64,000 nucleotides of DNA from Gilliamella sp. Lep-s35 (GCF_009795845.1 NZ_WTEX01000003.1:1-64000); one strand, 5' to 3'. Counted from the stretch's first letter, positions 26,292 through 37,826 are shown. Made by a program: numbers and translations. Notes: generated by a model from the letters alone, not told the origin.

Positions 26292-28127
26292 TTAATGCAC
26301 ATCTGCACAATTTAGGCAGTAAATATAGCGATTTTGTGGATCGTGAAACTGATTCCATAAAGAAACATGTTGCTGAAGTTGTTTTGCTTCTGGAAGTTGT
26401 TCAAAAAATATTTCTGCTGTTGATTTAGGTAACATGGCAAACAGATCTGAATAAAATGCATTAAACCAACTTCCTTGTGGTTTTTGCCAGTCAATTTCAT
26501 AATCAGTTAAATTAGCTAATGTTGCCGCAGTTTCAATGGCGTCATCAAAATCACCTAGTTTATCTACAAGCCCAATTTTACTTGCTTCTGAACCTAACCA
26601 AACTTGACCTTGTCCAATTTTATCGACTTGTTCTTTTGTCATATTTCTAGCTTGTGCTACTAACGAAATAAACGTTTGGTAACCGTTATCAATATTCATT
26701 TGAATTAATTGGCTCATTTCGTCAGGTAGGTTTTTTGTTGCGGTATTGCCTGCTAATGGTGAGGTTGTTACGCCATCACTATAAACGCCAATATGAGATA
26801 ACGAGTTTTCAAAGGTTGGAATAATACCGAAGATACCAATAGAACCAGTAATTGTATTTGGACTAGCAACGATATAGTCGGATGCGGTTGATATCCAGTA
26901 TCCACCTGATGCAGCCATTCCTCCCATAGAAACAACAACAGGAATTTCATAACTGCGTAATGCTTCTAGCTCACTACGAATTGCTTCGGATGCCTCAACG
27001 CTTCCTCCTGGGCTATTTACTCGTAATACCACCGCTTGAATGTTATGTTTGTTTAAATTTTTACGAATATTTCTTAATTGTTCAACAATGTCTTGGCTAC
27101 CAGCAATGTTACTATTATTTTCACCATTGGTAATAGTACCATTGACGAAAACAACAGCGATAAGAGGTTTTTGTTCGTTGTTCTCACCACTTGATTTTTT
27201 ATCTTTTTTTGATTTAAGCTGATAATCATAGATGCTGACTTCTTGTTTATTACTGAATTCTTTTTCGTATTGGTAATTGGATGCAAGCGCATCGACTAAT
27301 CCATTCGATATAGCATATTGAGCCAGATTGCCATTGCTTGCTTTTAAATTTTCTAACATAACATCTGGTGTCGGAACTAGTTGTGTCGCAGCTTTTTTTC
27401 GTTGTGTTGAAATATCATTAAGATAATCATTCCACATAAGTGTTAACCAACGTGTCGTATTACTTTTAGCTGCCTCAGACATGTCGTTGCGAATAAAGGG
27501 TTCGATAGCTGATTTATAAGTTCCTACTCTAAAAACATGTGTATTAATTTTTAAATTCTCAAGTAAGGATTTATAGTATAGGTTATTTGCAGCTAGCCCA
27601 TATACATTAACAGACCCAAGTGGTGTTAAATATATTTTATTGGCATAACTAGCTAAATAATATTGGCTTTGGTTAAAATTAGAACCAAAAGCATAAATTG
27701 GTTTATTTGCTTCGCTAAATTTTTTTAGATATTTGCCAAGATATTGTAGCGAACTCATATCTGCACCAGCAAAATTATCTAATTTAAGGACAATTTTTGT
27801 AATATTTGGATCCGCTGTTGCTTGGGCTATTTTTTGCGTTAATTCAAATAAACTGTTTTCGCGCGAAGTATTTACTTTTTTGCCATAAATTTTATTTTGT
27901 AAGGCATAGATTTCATCACTGTAAAGTGTGTTATCTACAATAGTACCCTCAATATCTAAAATCAATGCACCATATTGTGGAGTAATTTCTTGTTTTTGTG
28001 CTTCTTTAATTAATGCAATGCAGCTAAAGATTAAGATAATAATAATTAGGAATATTAAGTTAAGAAATATTTCCCTAATAAAGTTAATCACTTTCCATAT
28101 TGATTTCATGAAAGATAAAACAGACAT
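26292..28127 (-). CDS. sppA: Signal peptide peptidase SppA, 67K type
   Basis: Inner-membrane serine protease that degrades cleaved signal peptides. It has 611 residues with one N-terminal transmembrane helix (about 18-42) and two tandem S49 domains. The Ser/Lys dyad is split between domains as in E. coli: lysine in VFRVGTYKSAIEPF (first repeat) and serine in GGMAASGGYWIS (second repeat). GTITNGENN opens the second domain. Monocistronic. Confidence 0.94.
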   Translation of the reverse strand: MSVLSFMKSIWKVINFIREIFLNLIFLIIIILIFSCIALIKEAQKQEITPQYGALILDIEGTIVDNTLYSDEIYALQNKIYGKKVNTSRENSLFELTQKIAQATADPNITKIVLKLDNFAGADMSSLQYLGKYLKKFSEANKPIYAFGSNFNQSQYYLASYANKIYLTPLGSVNVYGLAANNLYYKSLLENLKINTHVFRVGTYKSAIEPFIRNDMSEAAKSNTTRWLTLMWNDYLNDISTQRKKAATQLVPTPDVMLENLKASNGNLAQYAISNGLVDALASNYQYEKEFSNKQEVSIYDYQLKSKKDKKSSGENNEQKPLIAVVFVNGTITNGENNSNIAGSQDIVEQLRNIRKNLNKHNIQAVVLRVNSPGGSVEASEAIRSELEALRSYEIPVVVSMGGMAASGGYWISTASDYIVASPNTITGSIGIFGIIPTFENSLSHIGVYSDGVTTSPLAGNTATKNLPDEMSQLIQMNIDNGYQTFISLVAQARNMTKEQVDKIGQGQVWLGSEASKIGLVDKLGDFDDAIETAATLANLTDYEIDWQKPQGSWFNAFYSDLFAMLPKSTAEIFFEQLPEAKQLQQHVSLWNQFHDPQNRYIYCLNCADVH

Positions 28128-28151
28128 AATAATTGATCCTTTCGTAGTAGT

Positions 28152-28973
28152 TTATCTAATTTTTGCTTCGATATTTTTCTTTCTAAAGTATTTTTTATCT
28201 TCAAATCGTAGGCATGTTAGCTTTCCACCCCAGCAACACCCTGTATCAAGTGCATAAATATTTTCGGGAGTACCTTTTCCATTTAATGAAGCCCAATGTC
28301 CAAAAGCGATACTATATTCGCTAGGAATTTTGCTCGGTAATAGAAACCAAGGTTTTAGTTTTGAAGGTGCGTGTTCAGGTGATTTTTTATAATAGAAATC
28401 TAATCGACCATCTTCATAGCAAAAACGCATACGAGTTAATGCATTAGCAATATAACGTAGTCTATCTAAACCTTGTAATCCTGTCTGCCATTCATCTGGA
28501 AAATTACCGTACATTTTATCAAGAAATAGGACATAAGAGTCACTAGATAACATAACATTTAAATCATGAGAACATTTTTTAAGTGTTTCAAGATTCCATT
28601 GTGGTGAAATGCCCGCATGAGTCATAATGAGTTTTAATGATTCATCAATTTGGGCTAATGGCTGTTTACGTAACCAATTCATCAATTCATCAAAATCTGG
28701 TGCACGAATGATTTCTTCAAGATTATCCTTTTTTTGGGCAGGCGTTACATTGGCATAAATAGATAATAAATGTAGGTCATGATTGCCTAATACCAACCTA
28801 ATTTGGTTGGTGTTATGTTTGACAAATCTTAGCACTTCTAGCGATTTGGGTCCTCTAGCAACAAGATCACCGGTCAGCCATAAAGTATCTGATGCTGAGA
28901 ATTTTGCTTTTTCAAGTACTCGCATAAATTCATCATAGCAGCCATGAATATCGCCAATAATTAAGTTTGCCAT
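28152..28973 (-). CDS. apaH: Bis(5'-nucleosyl)-tetraphosphatase, symmetrical
   Basis: Splits Ap4A into two ADP and removes Np4-type RNA caps. It has 273 residues starting [15 protein letters not shown]; this ATG, 4 bp after the rsmA stop, is the family start, so an upstream in-frame ATG is not used. Metallophosphatase motifs [19 protein letters not shown] and LGNHDLHLL are complete. apaG, which separates rsmA and apaH in E. coli, is absent. Confidence 0.95.
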   Translation of the reverse strand: MANLIIGDIHGCYDEFMRVLEKAKFSASDTLWLTGDLVARGPKSLEVLRFVKHNTNQIRLVLGNHDLHLLSIYANVTPAQKKDNLEEIIRAPDFDELMNWLRKQPLAQIDESLKLIMTHAGISPQWNLETLKKCSHDLNVMLSSDSYVLFLDKMYGNFPDEWQTGLQGLDRLRYIANALTRMRFCYEDGRLDFYYKKSPEHAPSKLKPWFLLPSKIPSEYSIAFGHWASLNGKGTPENIYALDTGCCWGGKLTCLRFEDKKYFRKKNIEAKIR

Positions 28974-28977
28974 GTTA

Positions 28978-29775
28978 TTAATTCCATGAATTTGCAAGTT
29001 GACAGTATTGCTGTACTGTTAAGTTTTCGGCACGTAAATTTGGGTCAATCTCTAATTTGATTAATTGCTCTACCGTAAACATATTACTTAGACTATTACG
29101 GATAGTTTTGCGCCTTTGATTAAATGCTTCTGTAGTTAATCGAGAAAGAATTTTTATATCATGAACTTGATAAGGTTTTTCTTTATATGGAATTAATTTA
29201 ACTACTGCAGAATCTACTTTTGGAGCTGGTTTAAATGATGTTGGTGGGACTTCCAATACAGGAATAATCTGACAATAATATTGTGCCATAACACTGAGTC
29301 TGCCATAGTTTTTACTATTAGGGGCAGCTACAAGCCGAGTAACAACTTCTTTTTGTAGCATAAAATGCATATCAGTAATAATATTTGCATGTTCAAATAA
29401 ATGGAACATCAAAGGTGTAGAGATATTATAGGGTAAGTTACCAAATATTCTTAATGGCTTACCTAATTGATCTGACAACTGATGAAAGTTAAAAGTTAGT
29501 GCATCTTGCTCAATAACCGTTAATTTATTACTTAAAAGTGGATTTTTAATTAATCGGCTAGCTAGATCTCTGTCAATTTCTATAACAGTTAAATGATCAA
29601 TATGTTTACTTACAGGTATTGTTAATGCAGCCAGTCCTGGACCAATTTCAACCAGTGCTTGATCTTTTTGGGGGTGTATAGCCGCAACAATACTTTCAAT
29701 AATATAATCATCATGCAAAAAATTTTGCCCAAATCTTTTACGGGCAAAATGTCCCTGATGTACACGACTATTCAT
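28978..29775 (-). CDS. rsmA: 16S rRNA (adenine1518/1519-N6)-dimethyltransferase
   Basis: Dimethylates A1518 and A1519 in the 3'-terminal helix of 16S rRNA late in 30S assembly; also called KsgA. It has 265 residues starting [25 protein letters not shown], the SAM motif [11 protein letters not shown] and the catalytic NLPYNIS are all present. The start overlaps the surA stop by 8 bp. In E. coli pdxA lies between surA and rsmA; it is absent here. Confidence 0.96.
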   Translation of the reverse strand: MNSRVHQGHFARKRFGQNFLHDDYIIESIVAAIHPQKDQALVEIGPGLAALTIPVSKHIDHLTVIEIDRDLASRLIKNPLLSNKLTVIEQDALTFNFHQLSDQLGKPLRIFGNLPYNISTPLMFHLFEHANIITDMHFMLQKEVVTRLVAAPNSKNYGRLSVMAQYYCQIIPVLEVPPTSFKPAPKVDSAVVKLIPYKEKPYQVHDIKILSRLTTEAFNQRRKTIRNSLSNMFTVEQLIKLEIDPNLRAENLTVQQYCQLANSWN

Positions 29776-31081
29776 GTTTATCTTCACCTGTAATTTTAAT
29801 ATAAGCGTCACCTTTTATTTCTTGAAGCCATACTTGAGACTCTTCAGAAAATTTGCGATTAAAAATAAGTCGATAGGCTTGATCTTTATTCATAGCATTT
29901 GTCCCATCTACTTGTCTTGTATCAATTAATTGAATTAAATGCCAACCATAAGACGATTTTATCGGTTGACTTATTTCTCCTTTTTTCAGCTTAGTTAAAG
30001 CATTTCTAAAGCCATTATCATAAACTTCAGGTCGACTCCAACCTAAGTTGCCTCCTTTGCTTGCTGAACCAGGATCCTCAGAATTACTTTTAGCCGCAGC
30101 CTCAAAGGTTGTTGTACCATTGATAATTGATTTTCGAATATCGGTTAATTTTTGTTTTGCAGTTTTATCTGTTACCAATACATTAGTTTTGATCAAAATA
30201 TGCCGTGCATCGACTTCTTTAATTTTAACTGTTTTTGGCGCTTCTGAACGAGTATCATCAACTTTCAAAATATGCAAACCTACACCAGAACGGATAGGGC
30301 CAATGATACTTCCCTTTTCTGCACGTACTAAACGTTCTTCAAAGATAGTAGGTAGTTCATTAAGTTTACGCCATCCCATATTGCCACCTTTTAAAGCAAA
30401 ATCATCATTTGAATAAGATGTGGCTAATTTAGCAAAACTTTCTCCTTTTTTAGCTCGATTGATAATATCTTGAGCTTTATTTGTCGCATTATTAATTTGT
30501 TGTTTAGATGCTTTTTCTGGAACAGAAATTAAAATATGACTGATTTTTACATCAATATTATTGGTTGGTTGACGAGCAATATTCTTTGCTAAATTTTCAA
30601 TTTCTTTTTCTGAAACTTTGATTCTTGGTCTTATTTCATGTATTCGGGTTTCTTCAATTAACATGTCATTGTGGATTCTTTCTCGGTAAGAGCTATAGCT
30701 AATTCCCATTGTTGATAGTCTGCTTCGAAGTTGATCGATAGTCATACCATTTTCAGCAGCAATTCTACTAATGGTATTTGTTACCTCATTATCACTAACT
30801 TTGATTTTAGCTTTAGCGGCTTTTTGTAAAATTAAATTTTCAATAATTAAACGTTCAATTATTTGTTGTCTAAGTACTTTATCATTAGGTAAATTTTTAG
30901 GATCAGCACTGGCTTTAATTGTTTTTAACATATCAGTAACATCACTTTCTAAAATGACATTGTTATTAACAATTGCCGCAACTTGTTCTACAACTTTTGG
31001 TACAGCATTGGCAGATAATGGCGTCATAATTCCTAAATTAATGATTAAGCTTAACGCGATAAAAAGTTTTAATAATTTCAT
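29768..31081 (-). CDS. surA: Periplasmic chaperone / peptidyl-prolyl isomerase SurA
   Basis: Escorts outer-membrane beta-barrel proteins such as LptD across the periplasm. It has 437 residues: signal peptide with hydrophobic core and LSANA cleavage site (about 26), an N-terminal chaperone helix bundle, and two parvulin domains beginning [10 protein letters not shown] (about 178) and [10 protein letters not shown] (about 291), each ending in a G-HI/LI-type strand ([18 protein letters not shown]). It lies 79 bp downstream of its client gene lptD. Confidence 0.95.
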   Translation of the reverse strand: MKLLKLFIALSLIINLGIMTPLSANAVPKVVEQVAAIVNNNVILESDVTDMLKTIKASADPKNLPNDKVLRQQIIERLIIENLILQKAAKAKIKVSDNEVTNTISRIAAENGMTIDQLRSRLSTMGISYSSYRERIHNDMLIEETRIHEIRPRIKVSEKEIENLAKNIARQPTNNIDVKISHILISVPEKASKQQINNATNKAQDIINRAKKGESFAKLATSYSNDDFALKGGNMGWRKLNELPTIFEERLVRAEKGSIIGPIRSGVGLHILKVDDTRSEAPKTVKIKEVDARHILIKTNVLVTDKTAKQKLTDIRKSIINGTTTFEAAAKSNSEDPGSASKGGNLGWSRPEVYDNGFRNALTKLKKGEISQPIKSSYGWHLIQLIDTRQVDGTNAMNKDQAYRLIFNRKFSEESQVWLQEIKGDAYIKITGEDKHE

Positions 31082-31160
31082 ATTTATTTAACTCATTTTG
31101 TTGTTACAATATTGACGGCCTGTAATAAATTTATCAGTAGTCCACATTTATAAAGATATT

Positions 31161-33530
31161 TTACTCAAATACTGTTGTATATGGTAACTTACCAAAATTT
31201 AGCATTTTAGCTTTGGTGTCTCGATTATTACCTAATCCTTGTAACTCGAAGTTAATAGATAGTTTATTTTCATACTTACTTCTCCGAGAAGTGTTATCCC
31301 AATCGGTTAGTTTTCTACCATATTGCGCCGTCATTCCCCAACAACAGTCACTATAATGTAAACCAACGAAACCATCGGTAGTCTGTTCTAATTTAATATC
31401 ATAATAATATGAGCCAACAGCACTGATTGTTTGTGATAATGGCCAAGCAGTCATAATTCCTGCTTGAGTAATATCTTGCTTATAACCTCTATAAAAAGGG
31501 TTTTTATCAACAGTGTCAATATAGTTACGATTGGCGTAGCGATAAGATAATTGCATTAACTTGTCACTCGATGGTCGGTACTCAAATATTGTATTAGCTA
31601 ATGAAATTGTATCGATTCGAGTATCATATTGGATGCCACTTCGAAATATTATATTATCACTTATACGCCAAAAATTATCAGATGCCCAAGTAATGCTACC
31701 AGTATCAGAGTTTTTGTCTAAATCATTATTATGTTCACTGGTTTTTGATTTGGAAAAATAAGTAATTTGTCCGATTGACAAGTTAAATTTTTCAACCTTA
31801 TTCTTATCATAGAACCGAGTTGTTACCCCAGTTGATATTTTATTTGTTGAAGCAATCCTATCTAAACCGCTGTATGGTTGATCTCTAAATAGACCAATAT
31901 AATCTGATTGTAATATAGTAGAATCATAGTTGCTAATATTAGATTGGTTTCGGTATGGAATATAAATGTATTTTACTCGTGGCTCTAAGGTTTGTGTATA
32001 ACCATCGATAAAAGGCATATCACGCTCAAAGATCACTTTACCATCGATACTAAATTTAGGTAAAAAACGATTTACACTTTTATCTAAGTATTTATATTGT
32101 TCAATGTCTTTTCGAATATTATCTTGATTATAACGAGTTGCCATAAATCCCGTTTCAGTGGTTAATGATGACCAAGAATTGGTTAAGGTATAATTTAGCG
32201 TTGGTTCGATATGAGCTCGCCATGCTTTAGGTTTATTTTCCCCAGATGTCAAAAAGCGAGATATTTGAGAAAATGTTCTAAATTTAAATGGTCCTAAATC
32301 GTTATTATAGTAACTCACATCCAGCTGTGGCTCGGTTTGGTAAAGTGAGTTTTTCAGTTCTGAATGAAATGGTTGAAAATGCCTATAGCCTAAAGTAATA
32401 TCCCAATTTTCATCATTATAAGCAATTTTATAAAACTGCGTTAAATATCCTGCAGTTTGAGAGGTGTATTTAGAGTCTAGGTTTGTGAGATACTGATTGT
32501 CACTAACTCGAGTTGTATCAGCATAAAAACGCCAATTATAGTTAATTAATTCTTCATTTTTCCAATGGAATAACCAACGATGCCGATTGTCATCATAATT
32601 ATAACCATTGATATGATTTTTTCTATCTTCACTATATTTACTATCATGTTGTAACCAGTCAAATGCAAGTGTACCTAAACCTAATTCATTTAAATAGCGA
32701 AATTCTGTTTGTAATTGAACACCACGTTTTTCTAAAACTCTTGGCGTGAAAGTTGCATCGTAGTTTGGAGCAATATTCCAATAAATAGGTAGTGAAAAAT
32801 CAATGCCGTCAATACTATCATAGCCTAAATTAGGCATTAATAGCCCTGAACGACGTTTATCGCCGGTTGGCAATTGTAAATAAGGCGAGTATAGAACAGG
32901 TATTTTGCCAATACTAAATATGGCATTCCATACTTCTAGCAATTGTTCTTCATTGTCATGAATGACCGTTGTTCCCTTAATGTTCCAAGTATTGTCATTA
33001 ACAGGACAAGATGTATAGTTACCATTTTTTAAAATAATATATCGATTCTTTTCAAGTTTCATTTGATCGGCATTACCCCGACCAAGTCTATTAACAAGTT
33101 GATATTGGCTAGGGCTCATATTTGCATCATTATTATTTAGGTTCATTGATGCATTATCGCCTTTCATTTGTATTAAATTATCTTGATAAGTAATATTTCC
33201 TTCTAATTTTACTATTCTGTTATTGTTGTCTTGGGTATCGATCGTTACTTTATCCGCTTGAACAGTGCGGTTACCTTGTTCTATTAATACTTCACCTTTG
33301 TATATGGCAATATTGGGATATAATGCTTCTAATTGATTAGCTTCAGCATTTACTGGTAAAGTGTTTGTATCTCCATTGACTAAAGGGCGATCAAACCTTG
33401 GAACATTTATCAGACATTGAGAGTTATTGCTAATAGAATCTTTTGGTAAACCAATAGCATAACTAGGACTGTTATGCAAAGAGAGAGTAATGATTATTGC
33501 AATAAGAGAAAGCGCTAATTTTTTCATCAA
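31161..33530 (-). CDS. lptD: LPS-assembly outer-membrane protein LptD
   Basis: Beta-barrel that inserts lipopolysaccharide into the outer leaflet with LptE. It has 789 residues. A signal peptide ends near SPSYA (about 25), an N-terminal OstA jellyroll (about 55-200) follows, then the barrel. The four disulfide cysteines of E. coli LptD have counterparts: one after the signal peptide (NSQCLINV), one in YTSCPVND and the adjacent pair in HYSDCCWGM, so the two-disulfide maturation is probably kept. Confidence 0.95.
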   Translation of the reverse strand: MMKKLALSLIAIIITLSLHNSPSYAIGLPKDSISNNSQCLINVPRFDRPLVNGDTNTLPVNAEANQLEALYPNIAIYKGEVLIEQGNRTVQADKVTIDTQDNNNRIVKLEGNITYQDNLIQMKGDNASMNLNNNDANMSPSQYQLVNRLGRGNADQMKLEKNRYIILKNGNYTSCPVNDNTWNIKGTTVIHDNEEQLLEVWNAIFSIGKIPVLYSPYLQLPTGDKRRSGLLMPNLGYDSIDGIDFSLPIYWNIAPNYDATFTPRVLEKRGVQLQTEFRYLNELGLGTLAFDWLQHDSKYSEDRKNHINGYNYDDNRHRWLFHWKNEELINYNWRFYADTTRVSDNQYLTNLDSKYTSQTAGYLTQFYKIAYNDENWDITLGYRHFQPFHSELKNSLYQTEPQLDVSYYNNDLGPFKFRTFSQISRFLTSGENKPKAWRAHIEPTLNYTLTNSWSSLTTETGFMATRYNQDNIRKDIEQYKYLDKSVNRFLPKFSIDGKVIFERDMPFIDGYTQTLEPRVKYIYIPYRNQSNISNYDSTILQSDYIGLFRDQPYSGLDRIASTNKISTGVTTRFYDKNKVEKFNLSIGQITYFSKSKTSEHNNDLDKNSDTGSITWASDNFWRISDNIIFRSGIQYDTRIDTISLANTIFEYRPSSDKLMQLSYRYANRNYIDTVDKNPFYRGYKQDITQAGIMTAWPLSQTISAVGSYYYDIKLEQTTDGFVGLHYSDCCWGMTAQYGRKLTDWDNTSRRSKYENKLSINFELQGLGNNRDTKAKMLNFGKLPYTTVFE

Positions 33531-33602
33531 TGATTTAAAAGTTATTATGATTATTTTAATTACAATATTATAACGGTTATTTATAAAAGTGCGAATTAAA
33601 AA

Positions 33603-34937
33603 TTAATGTTTTCCCTTGCGTTTATTCATTTTATTTAACTGTTTTACCATTATTATTCTTTTTTCGATTGAAGTGAATTGAAATTCATCCCACCATTTCA
33701 CTAATTCCAAAAGCTCTCCTTTTTCGATTGAGGCGCGCATTTCTAAAAGGTCATAAGCAGCTCTAAATTTAGGGTGCTCTAAAATAGCAAACGCACGTTT
33801 ACCATGTCGTTTTTTCATACGTAGTTGTAAACGCCAAATATCTCCCATTATGGTGGTTAAGCGTCTAGGTATGGCAATACTTTTACATTGTTCACTTAGC
33901 ACTTCGTTAATTGCCATAGAGAACGAATCATGGAATGGCAAGCCACTTTCGATACATGTTGCTTGTGTTTGTTCAATTATCGGATACCAAAAAAAGGCTG
34001 CAAATAAAAATGCAGGATTAATGCGCTTGTTGTTAGCGATACGATAATCAGTGTTTTTTAAAACTTGCTCAATAATTTTTTCTAAATAACCGTTCTGATT
34101 TTTGGCAAACAAACGATCAATAATAGGAAATAACTGTTCGAAAAGACAATATTCTCTTAGTAACTTGTAAGTTTTATAACCATTTCCTGTTTGTAATAGT
34201 TTTAACGATTCATCAAAAAGTCGAGCTGAGGGGATATTTTTCAATAATGATGCAAGATCTTTAATTGGCCCAGCGGTTGCAGGTTCAATTTTCATATTTA
34301 ATTTTACCGCAAAACGCACTGTTCTTAGCATCCTAACTGGATCTTCTCGATAACGTGTTTGTGGATCGCCAATTAATCGAATGATGCCTTTTTGTAAATC
34401 TTTTAATCCTCCACAATAATCACGTAATGCAAAGTCTTTTATGCTGTAATAGAGTGCATTGATTGTAAAATCCCGACGAGCAGCATCTTGTTCAATGGTT
34501 CCGTAAACATTATCACGGAGTAACATTCCTGATTGAGAACGTTTAGCTATATTATTTTGTTCATCCTGACTGCTATGATCACCTCTAAAAGTGGCTACTT
34601 CAATAATTTCTTTACCAAACATAATATGAGCAAGACGAAATCGTCTTCCTACTATACGACAATTACGGAAAATTTTTTGAATTTGTTCAGGTGTTGCATT
34701 TGTTGTGATATCAAAATCCTTTGGTATTTTACCTAAGATGAGATCTCTAATGCAGCCACCAACTAAAAAAGCTTCGTAACCTTGCTTATTTAATCGATGC
34801 AGGATTTTTAATGCGTTTGCACTAATATCTTTACGAGATATATTATGTTCATTGCGTGGAATAGTCACGTAGCCAACTTTTTTTGGTACTTCATGACGAA
34901 AAAACTTTTGATAAAAACGTGAAACTTGTTTAAAAAT
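33603..34937 (-). CDS. pcnB: Poly(A) polymerase I, probable ATT start
   Basis: Adds 3' poly(A) tails that mark RNA for decay. Nucleotidyltransferase motifs [14 protein letters not shown] and [12 protein letters not shown] (catalytic Asp pair) and the [11 protein letters not shown] block are intact. Aligning with E. coli (MFTRVANF...) places the start at an ATT codon, 34937-34935, giving [13 protein letters not shown], with GGGGTG four bases upstream. The only alternatives are a TTG at 34949 with no ribosome site. E. coli pcnB also starts at AUU. The 444-residue protein lacks the long Arg-rich C-terminal tail of the E. coli enzyme. Confidence 0.9.
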   Translation of the reverse strand: MFKQVSRFYQKFFRHEVPKKVGYVTIPRNEHNISRKDISANALKILHRLNKQGYEAFLVGGCIRDLILGKIPKDFDITTNATPEQIQKIFRNCRIVGRRFRLAHIMFGKEIIEVATFRGDHSSQDEQNNIAKRSQSGMLLRDNVYGTIEQDAARRDFTINALYYSIKDFALRDYCGGLKDLQKGIIRLIGDPQTRYREDPVRMLRTVRFAVKLNMKIEPATAGPIKDLASLLKNIPSARLFDESLKLLQTGNGYKTYKLLREYCLFEQLFPIIDRLFAKNQNGYLEKIIEQVLKNTDYRIANNKRINPAFLFAAFFWYPIIEQTQATCIESGLPFHDSFSMAINEVLSEQCKSIAIPRRLTTIMGDIWRLQLRMKKRHGKRAFAILEHPKFRAAYDLLEMRASIEKGELLELVKWWDEFQFTSIEKRIIMVKQLNKMNKRKGKH

Positions 34938-34949
34938 AGCGCACCCCAA

Positions 34950-35368
34950 AAAGTGTATTGACTTAATAACATATAGTGTACAATTATATCGTAATTACTA
35001 GTAAGTTTCCATTTTTCTTAAAATGTGTTTTTAACTCAATAAAATTATATTTTTCCAAGAGACCTTAAATATTCTATTTGATTTTTTAAACTTAATTATC
35101 AACAATAGTCATTAATATAACAATATTAACAATATTTAATGAACAAATACAAATTTGGTTTGCTCAGATTGTTGTGTTTAACTAATTAATTAAAATAAAT
35201 AAAATTATACTCAGAATTTTTTTACTTATTTTTTTTGTTTATTAACTATAATTTATAACACATTATAGTTAAGAAATTATGAAGAGCTTTTTAATGTTAT
35301 TTGCTATAACCTTATAGATAGAAGTTGTTCGAGTATATATCATTAACTAATAACTTATTGGGGACATT
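34950..35368. other. Divergent pcnB/oxyR control region
   Basis: 419 bp with no supported gene, very AT-rich. It must hold the pcnB and oxyR promoters; OxyR usually represses its own gene, but I could not mark its extended four-ATAG-type site with confidence. GGGGACATT precedes the oxyR ATG. Confidence 0.5.
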
Positions 35369-36295
35369 ATGAATATTCGTGATTTGGAATATTTTGTTTC
35401 GTTGGCTGAATTTCGCCATTTTCGTAAAGCTGCAGATGCGTGCAATGTAAGTCAACCAACTCTTAGTGGTCAAATTAGAAAGTTAGAAGATGAATTAGGC
35501 GTAATGTTATTAGAACGTACTAGTCGCAAAGTGCTATTTACACAAACGGGTATGATGCTAGTTGAACAGGCCAAAGAGATTTTGCGTAATATTCAAATTC
35601 TAAAAGAGATGGCAAGCCGTCAAGGTGAAGAAATGTCAGGACCAATGCATATAGGATTGATTCCTACTATAGCGCCTTATCTTTTACCACATGTTATTAC
35701 TGTTTTACATGAATCTTTTCCTCAATTAGAACTTTATCTGCATGAAGCACAAACTGCAAGTATTGTTGCTCAGCTTGAAAGTGGAAAACTTGATTGTGCC
35801 ATTGTTGCACAAGTTAAAGAAACAGCGCAATTTATTGAACTGCCATTATTTGATGAACCTATGTTTTTAGCTGTTCGTGCTGATAACGAACTTGCTAGCA
35901 AAAAAACGGTTAAATTACCCGCTTTAAAGGGACAAAAATTTTTAATGTTAGAAGATGGTCACTGTTTGCGTGAACATGCAATGGGATATTGTTTTCAAGT
36001 TGGTATTGATGAAGATAAACAGTTCAAAGCAACAAGTCTTGAAACGCTTAGGAGCATGATTTCTGCAGGTCGAGGTATTACTTTATTTCCAGAACTTGCA
36101 ACTCCTAATGAGAGAATTCGCGATAATATTTGCTATATTCCATGTACAGATCCAGTACCATCACGCAGTATTATGTTGATTTATCGCCCTGGTTCTCCAT
36201 TACGTTCTCGTTATGAAACAATAGCTAAAACTATCCGTGAACATATGCCAAAAGTGCTTGCTGAAAAAGAGCGATTATTAAAAGTAAAAAATTAA
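35369..36295 (+). CDS. oxyR: Hydrogen-peroxide sensor OxyR
   Basis: LysR-type activator of peroxide defence. The 308-residue protein has the N-terminal helix-turn-helix (KAADACNVSQPTLSGQIRKL, about 20-39). The two redox cysteines are both present in LEDGHCLREHAMGYCF, matching Cys199 and Cys208 of E. coli. TSLETLRSMISAGRGITLFP and RPGSPLRSRYE are also conserved. Oxidation should form the intramolecular disulfide that switches DNA binding. Confidence 0.96.
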   Translation: MNIRDLEYFVSLAEFRHFRKAADACNVSQPTLSGQIRKLEDELGVMLLERTSRKVLFTQTGMMLVEQAKEILRNIQILKEMASRQGEEMSGPMHIGLIPTIAPYLLPHVITVLHESFPQLELYLHEAQTASIVAQLESGKLDCAIVAQVKETAQFIELPLFDEPMFLAVRADNELASKKTVKLPALKGQKFLMLEDGHCLREHAMGYCFQVGIDEDKQFKATSLETLRSMISAGRGITLFPELATPNERIRDNICYIPCTDPVPSRSIMLIYRPGSPLRSRYETIAKTIREHMPKVLAEKERLLKVKN

Positions 36296-36334
36296 TAGTA
36301 GGTTACATTTAAACGATTAGGGTTAAGCTATTAA

Positions 36335-36979
36335 ATGAAAAATATCAAGACTGGCGGAGGTATTCGAGCTCAACAAAAAGAAAGAACTCGCCGAACTTTA
36401 ATTGAAGCTGCATTTAATCAACTTAATGCTGAACAAGGTTTTGCGAGTTTAAGTCTGCGAGAAGTAGCGCGTGAAGCAGGTATTGCCGCTACTTCGTTTT
36501 ATCGGCATTTTCGTGATATGGATGAATTAGGTTTAGCCATGGTTGATGAAAGTGGTTTAACACTCCGGCAATTGTTGCGTCAAGCACGTAAACGTATCGA
36601 AAAAGGGGGAAGTGTATTACAAACATCAGTAACCACATTTATTGAATTTATTGATAAAAACCCAAAAGTATTTTTATTGCTACTTCGTGAAAAAGCCGGA
36701 ACGTCATCGGCATTTCGTTCGGCTATTGCTCGTGAAATCCAACATTTTATTGTCGAACTTGTTGATTATCTCGATAATGCTAACAACATGCCTCATCGTT
36801 ATAATGAAGCTCAAGCGGAGGCAATGGTCACTATAGCGTTTAATGCAGGCGCTGAAGCGATTGATTTTGACATAGAACATCGTCAAGAATTAATTGAAAA
36901 TCTTATATTTCAACTTCGAATGGTTTCTCGTGGGGCTTATTATTTATACTATAAAGAGCAAATTAAGCAAGAGCAATAA
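36335..36979 (+). CDS. fabR: Fatty-acid synthesis repressor FabR
   Basis: TetR-type repressor of fabA and fabB that senses the unsaturated/saturated acyl balance. It has 214 residues with an N-terminal HTH ([20 protein letters not shown], about 43-62) and the FabR-specific [19 protein letters not shown]. It lies 39 bp downstream of oxyR on the same strand; in E. coli sthA lies between the two genes. Confidence 0.93.
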   Translation: MKNIKTGGGIRAQQKERTRRTLIEAAFNQLNAEQGFASLSLREVAREAGIAATSFYRHFRDMDELGLAMVDESGLTLRQLLRQARKRIEKGGSVLQTSVTTFIEFIDKNPKVFLLLLREKAGTSSAFRSAIAREIQHFIVELVDYLDNANNMPHRYNEAQAEAMVTIAFNAGAEAIDFDIEHRQELIENLIFQLRMVSRGAYYLYYKEQIKQEQ

Positions 36980-37398
36980 AGAAATGATAAAAAGTACTTA
37001 AATTGAAAATATAGAAGACAAAAAAACCACCCGAAAATTCGAGTGGAAGGCAAAAAATGAAAAACATAATCCGTTAATGTAGACAAACTAAATGTATAAA
37101 AGTTCAATTTTAATTTATATATTTTTCATACATTTTATCTTGCTGTTGCTAATTTATTGATTATATTGTAAATAATTGTTGTTGATTTTTTGAGATATTT
37201 GCAAATAAGCTATATAATTTATAAATATGACTATCAATTTTAATCAAAATAAAAGGTTATTAATTAATGGATTTGATTTAATTGCAGAAAACTTTATTTT
37301 ATACTTAAACGCATAGCTCTCCTGAAAGTTTTTAACAAAACTAAAAATAATAGTGATATAGTGCTATAAAAATTAAATTAATCCTAAAATAGGCTAAC
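36980..37398. other. AT-rich gap between fabR and the ssrA promoter
   Basis: No gene is supported. The only clear structure is a hairpin at 37027-37046. Confidence 0.5.
37020..37046 (-). terminator. Minus-strand terminator facing the prophage
   Basis: CCACCCGAA/TTCGAGTGG (one mismatch, 37027-37046) is followed on the minus strand by seven T. It is oriented to stop leftward transcription arriving from the ssrA/prophage side, and has no T-run for fabR. Confidence 0.55.
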
Positions 37399-37427
37399 TT
37401 GTATTTAATTTTGAATTCACCTATAAT
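37399..37427 (+). promoter_or_regulatory. ssrA promoter
   Basis: -35 TTGTAT (37399-37404), a 17-bp spacer, and consensus -10 TATAAT (37422-37427). Transcription from about 37435 gives a short precursor leader for RNase P to remove. Confidence 0.8.
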
Positions 37428-37461
37428 GCTGCGATATTGTATTTAATTACCAATAATAATT

Positions 37462-37826
37462 GGGGCTGATTCTGGATTCGACGGGATTTGCGAAACCCAA
37501 GGTGCATGCCGAGGTGCGGTAGGCCTCGTAAATAAACCGCAAAAAAATAGTCGCAAACGACGAAAACTACGCACTAGCAGCTTAATAACCTGTATAGAGC
37601 CTTCTCTCCCTAGCCTCCGCTCGTAGGACGGGGATCAAGAGGAGTCAAATCCAAACGAGATCGTGTGGAAGCTTTGCTTGGGGCGGAAGCATTAAACTTA
37701 ATCAAGCTAGTCTATCAGTAGCGTGTTTGTTCGCAGCGGGTAGATGAAATTCAAAAACAAACTACGCATGTAGTACCGAGGATGTAGAGATTTCGGACGC
37801 GGGTTCAACTCCCGCCAGCTCCACCA
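37462..37826 (+). ncRNA. ssrA: Transfer-messenger RNA (tmRNA)
   Basis: Rescues stalled ribosomes with SmpB and tags the nascent chain for proteolysis. The 365-nt RNA opens GGGGCTGATTCTGGATTCGA and ends with the T-arm GGGTTCAACTCCCGCC and GCTCCACCA. The tag frame at 37553-37588 reads ANDENYALAA followed by two TAA codons; the same ten residues end the E. coli product apart from no change at all in the proteolysis signal LAA. The 3' end is a common phage integration target, and a prophage begins just downstream. Confidence 0.97.
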
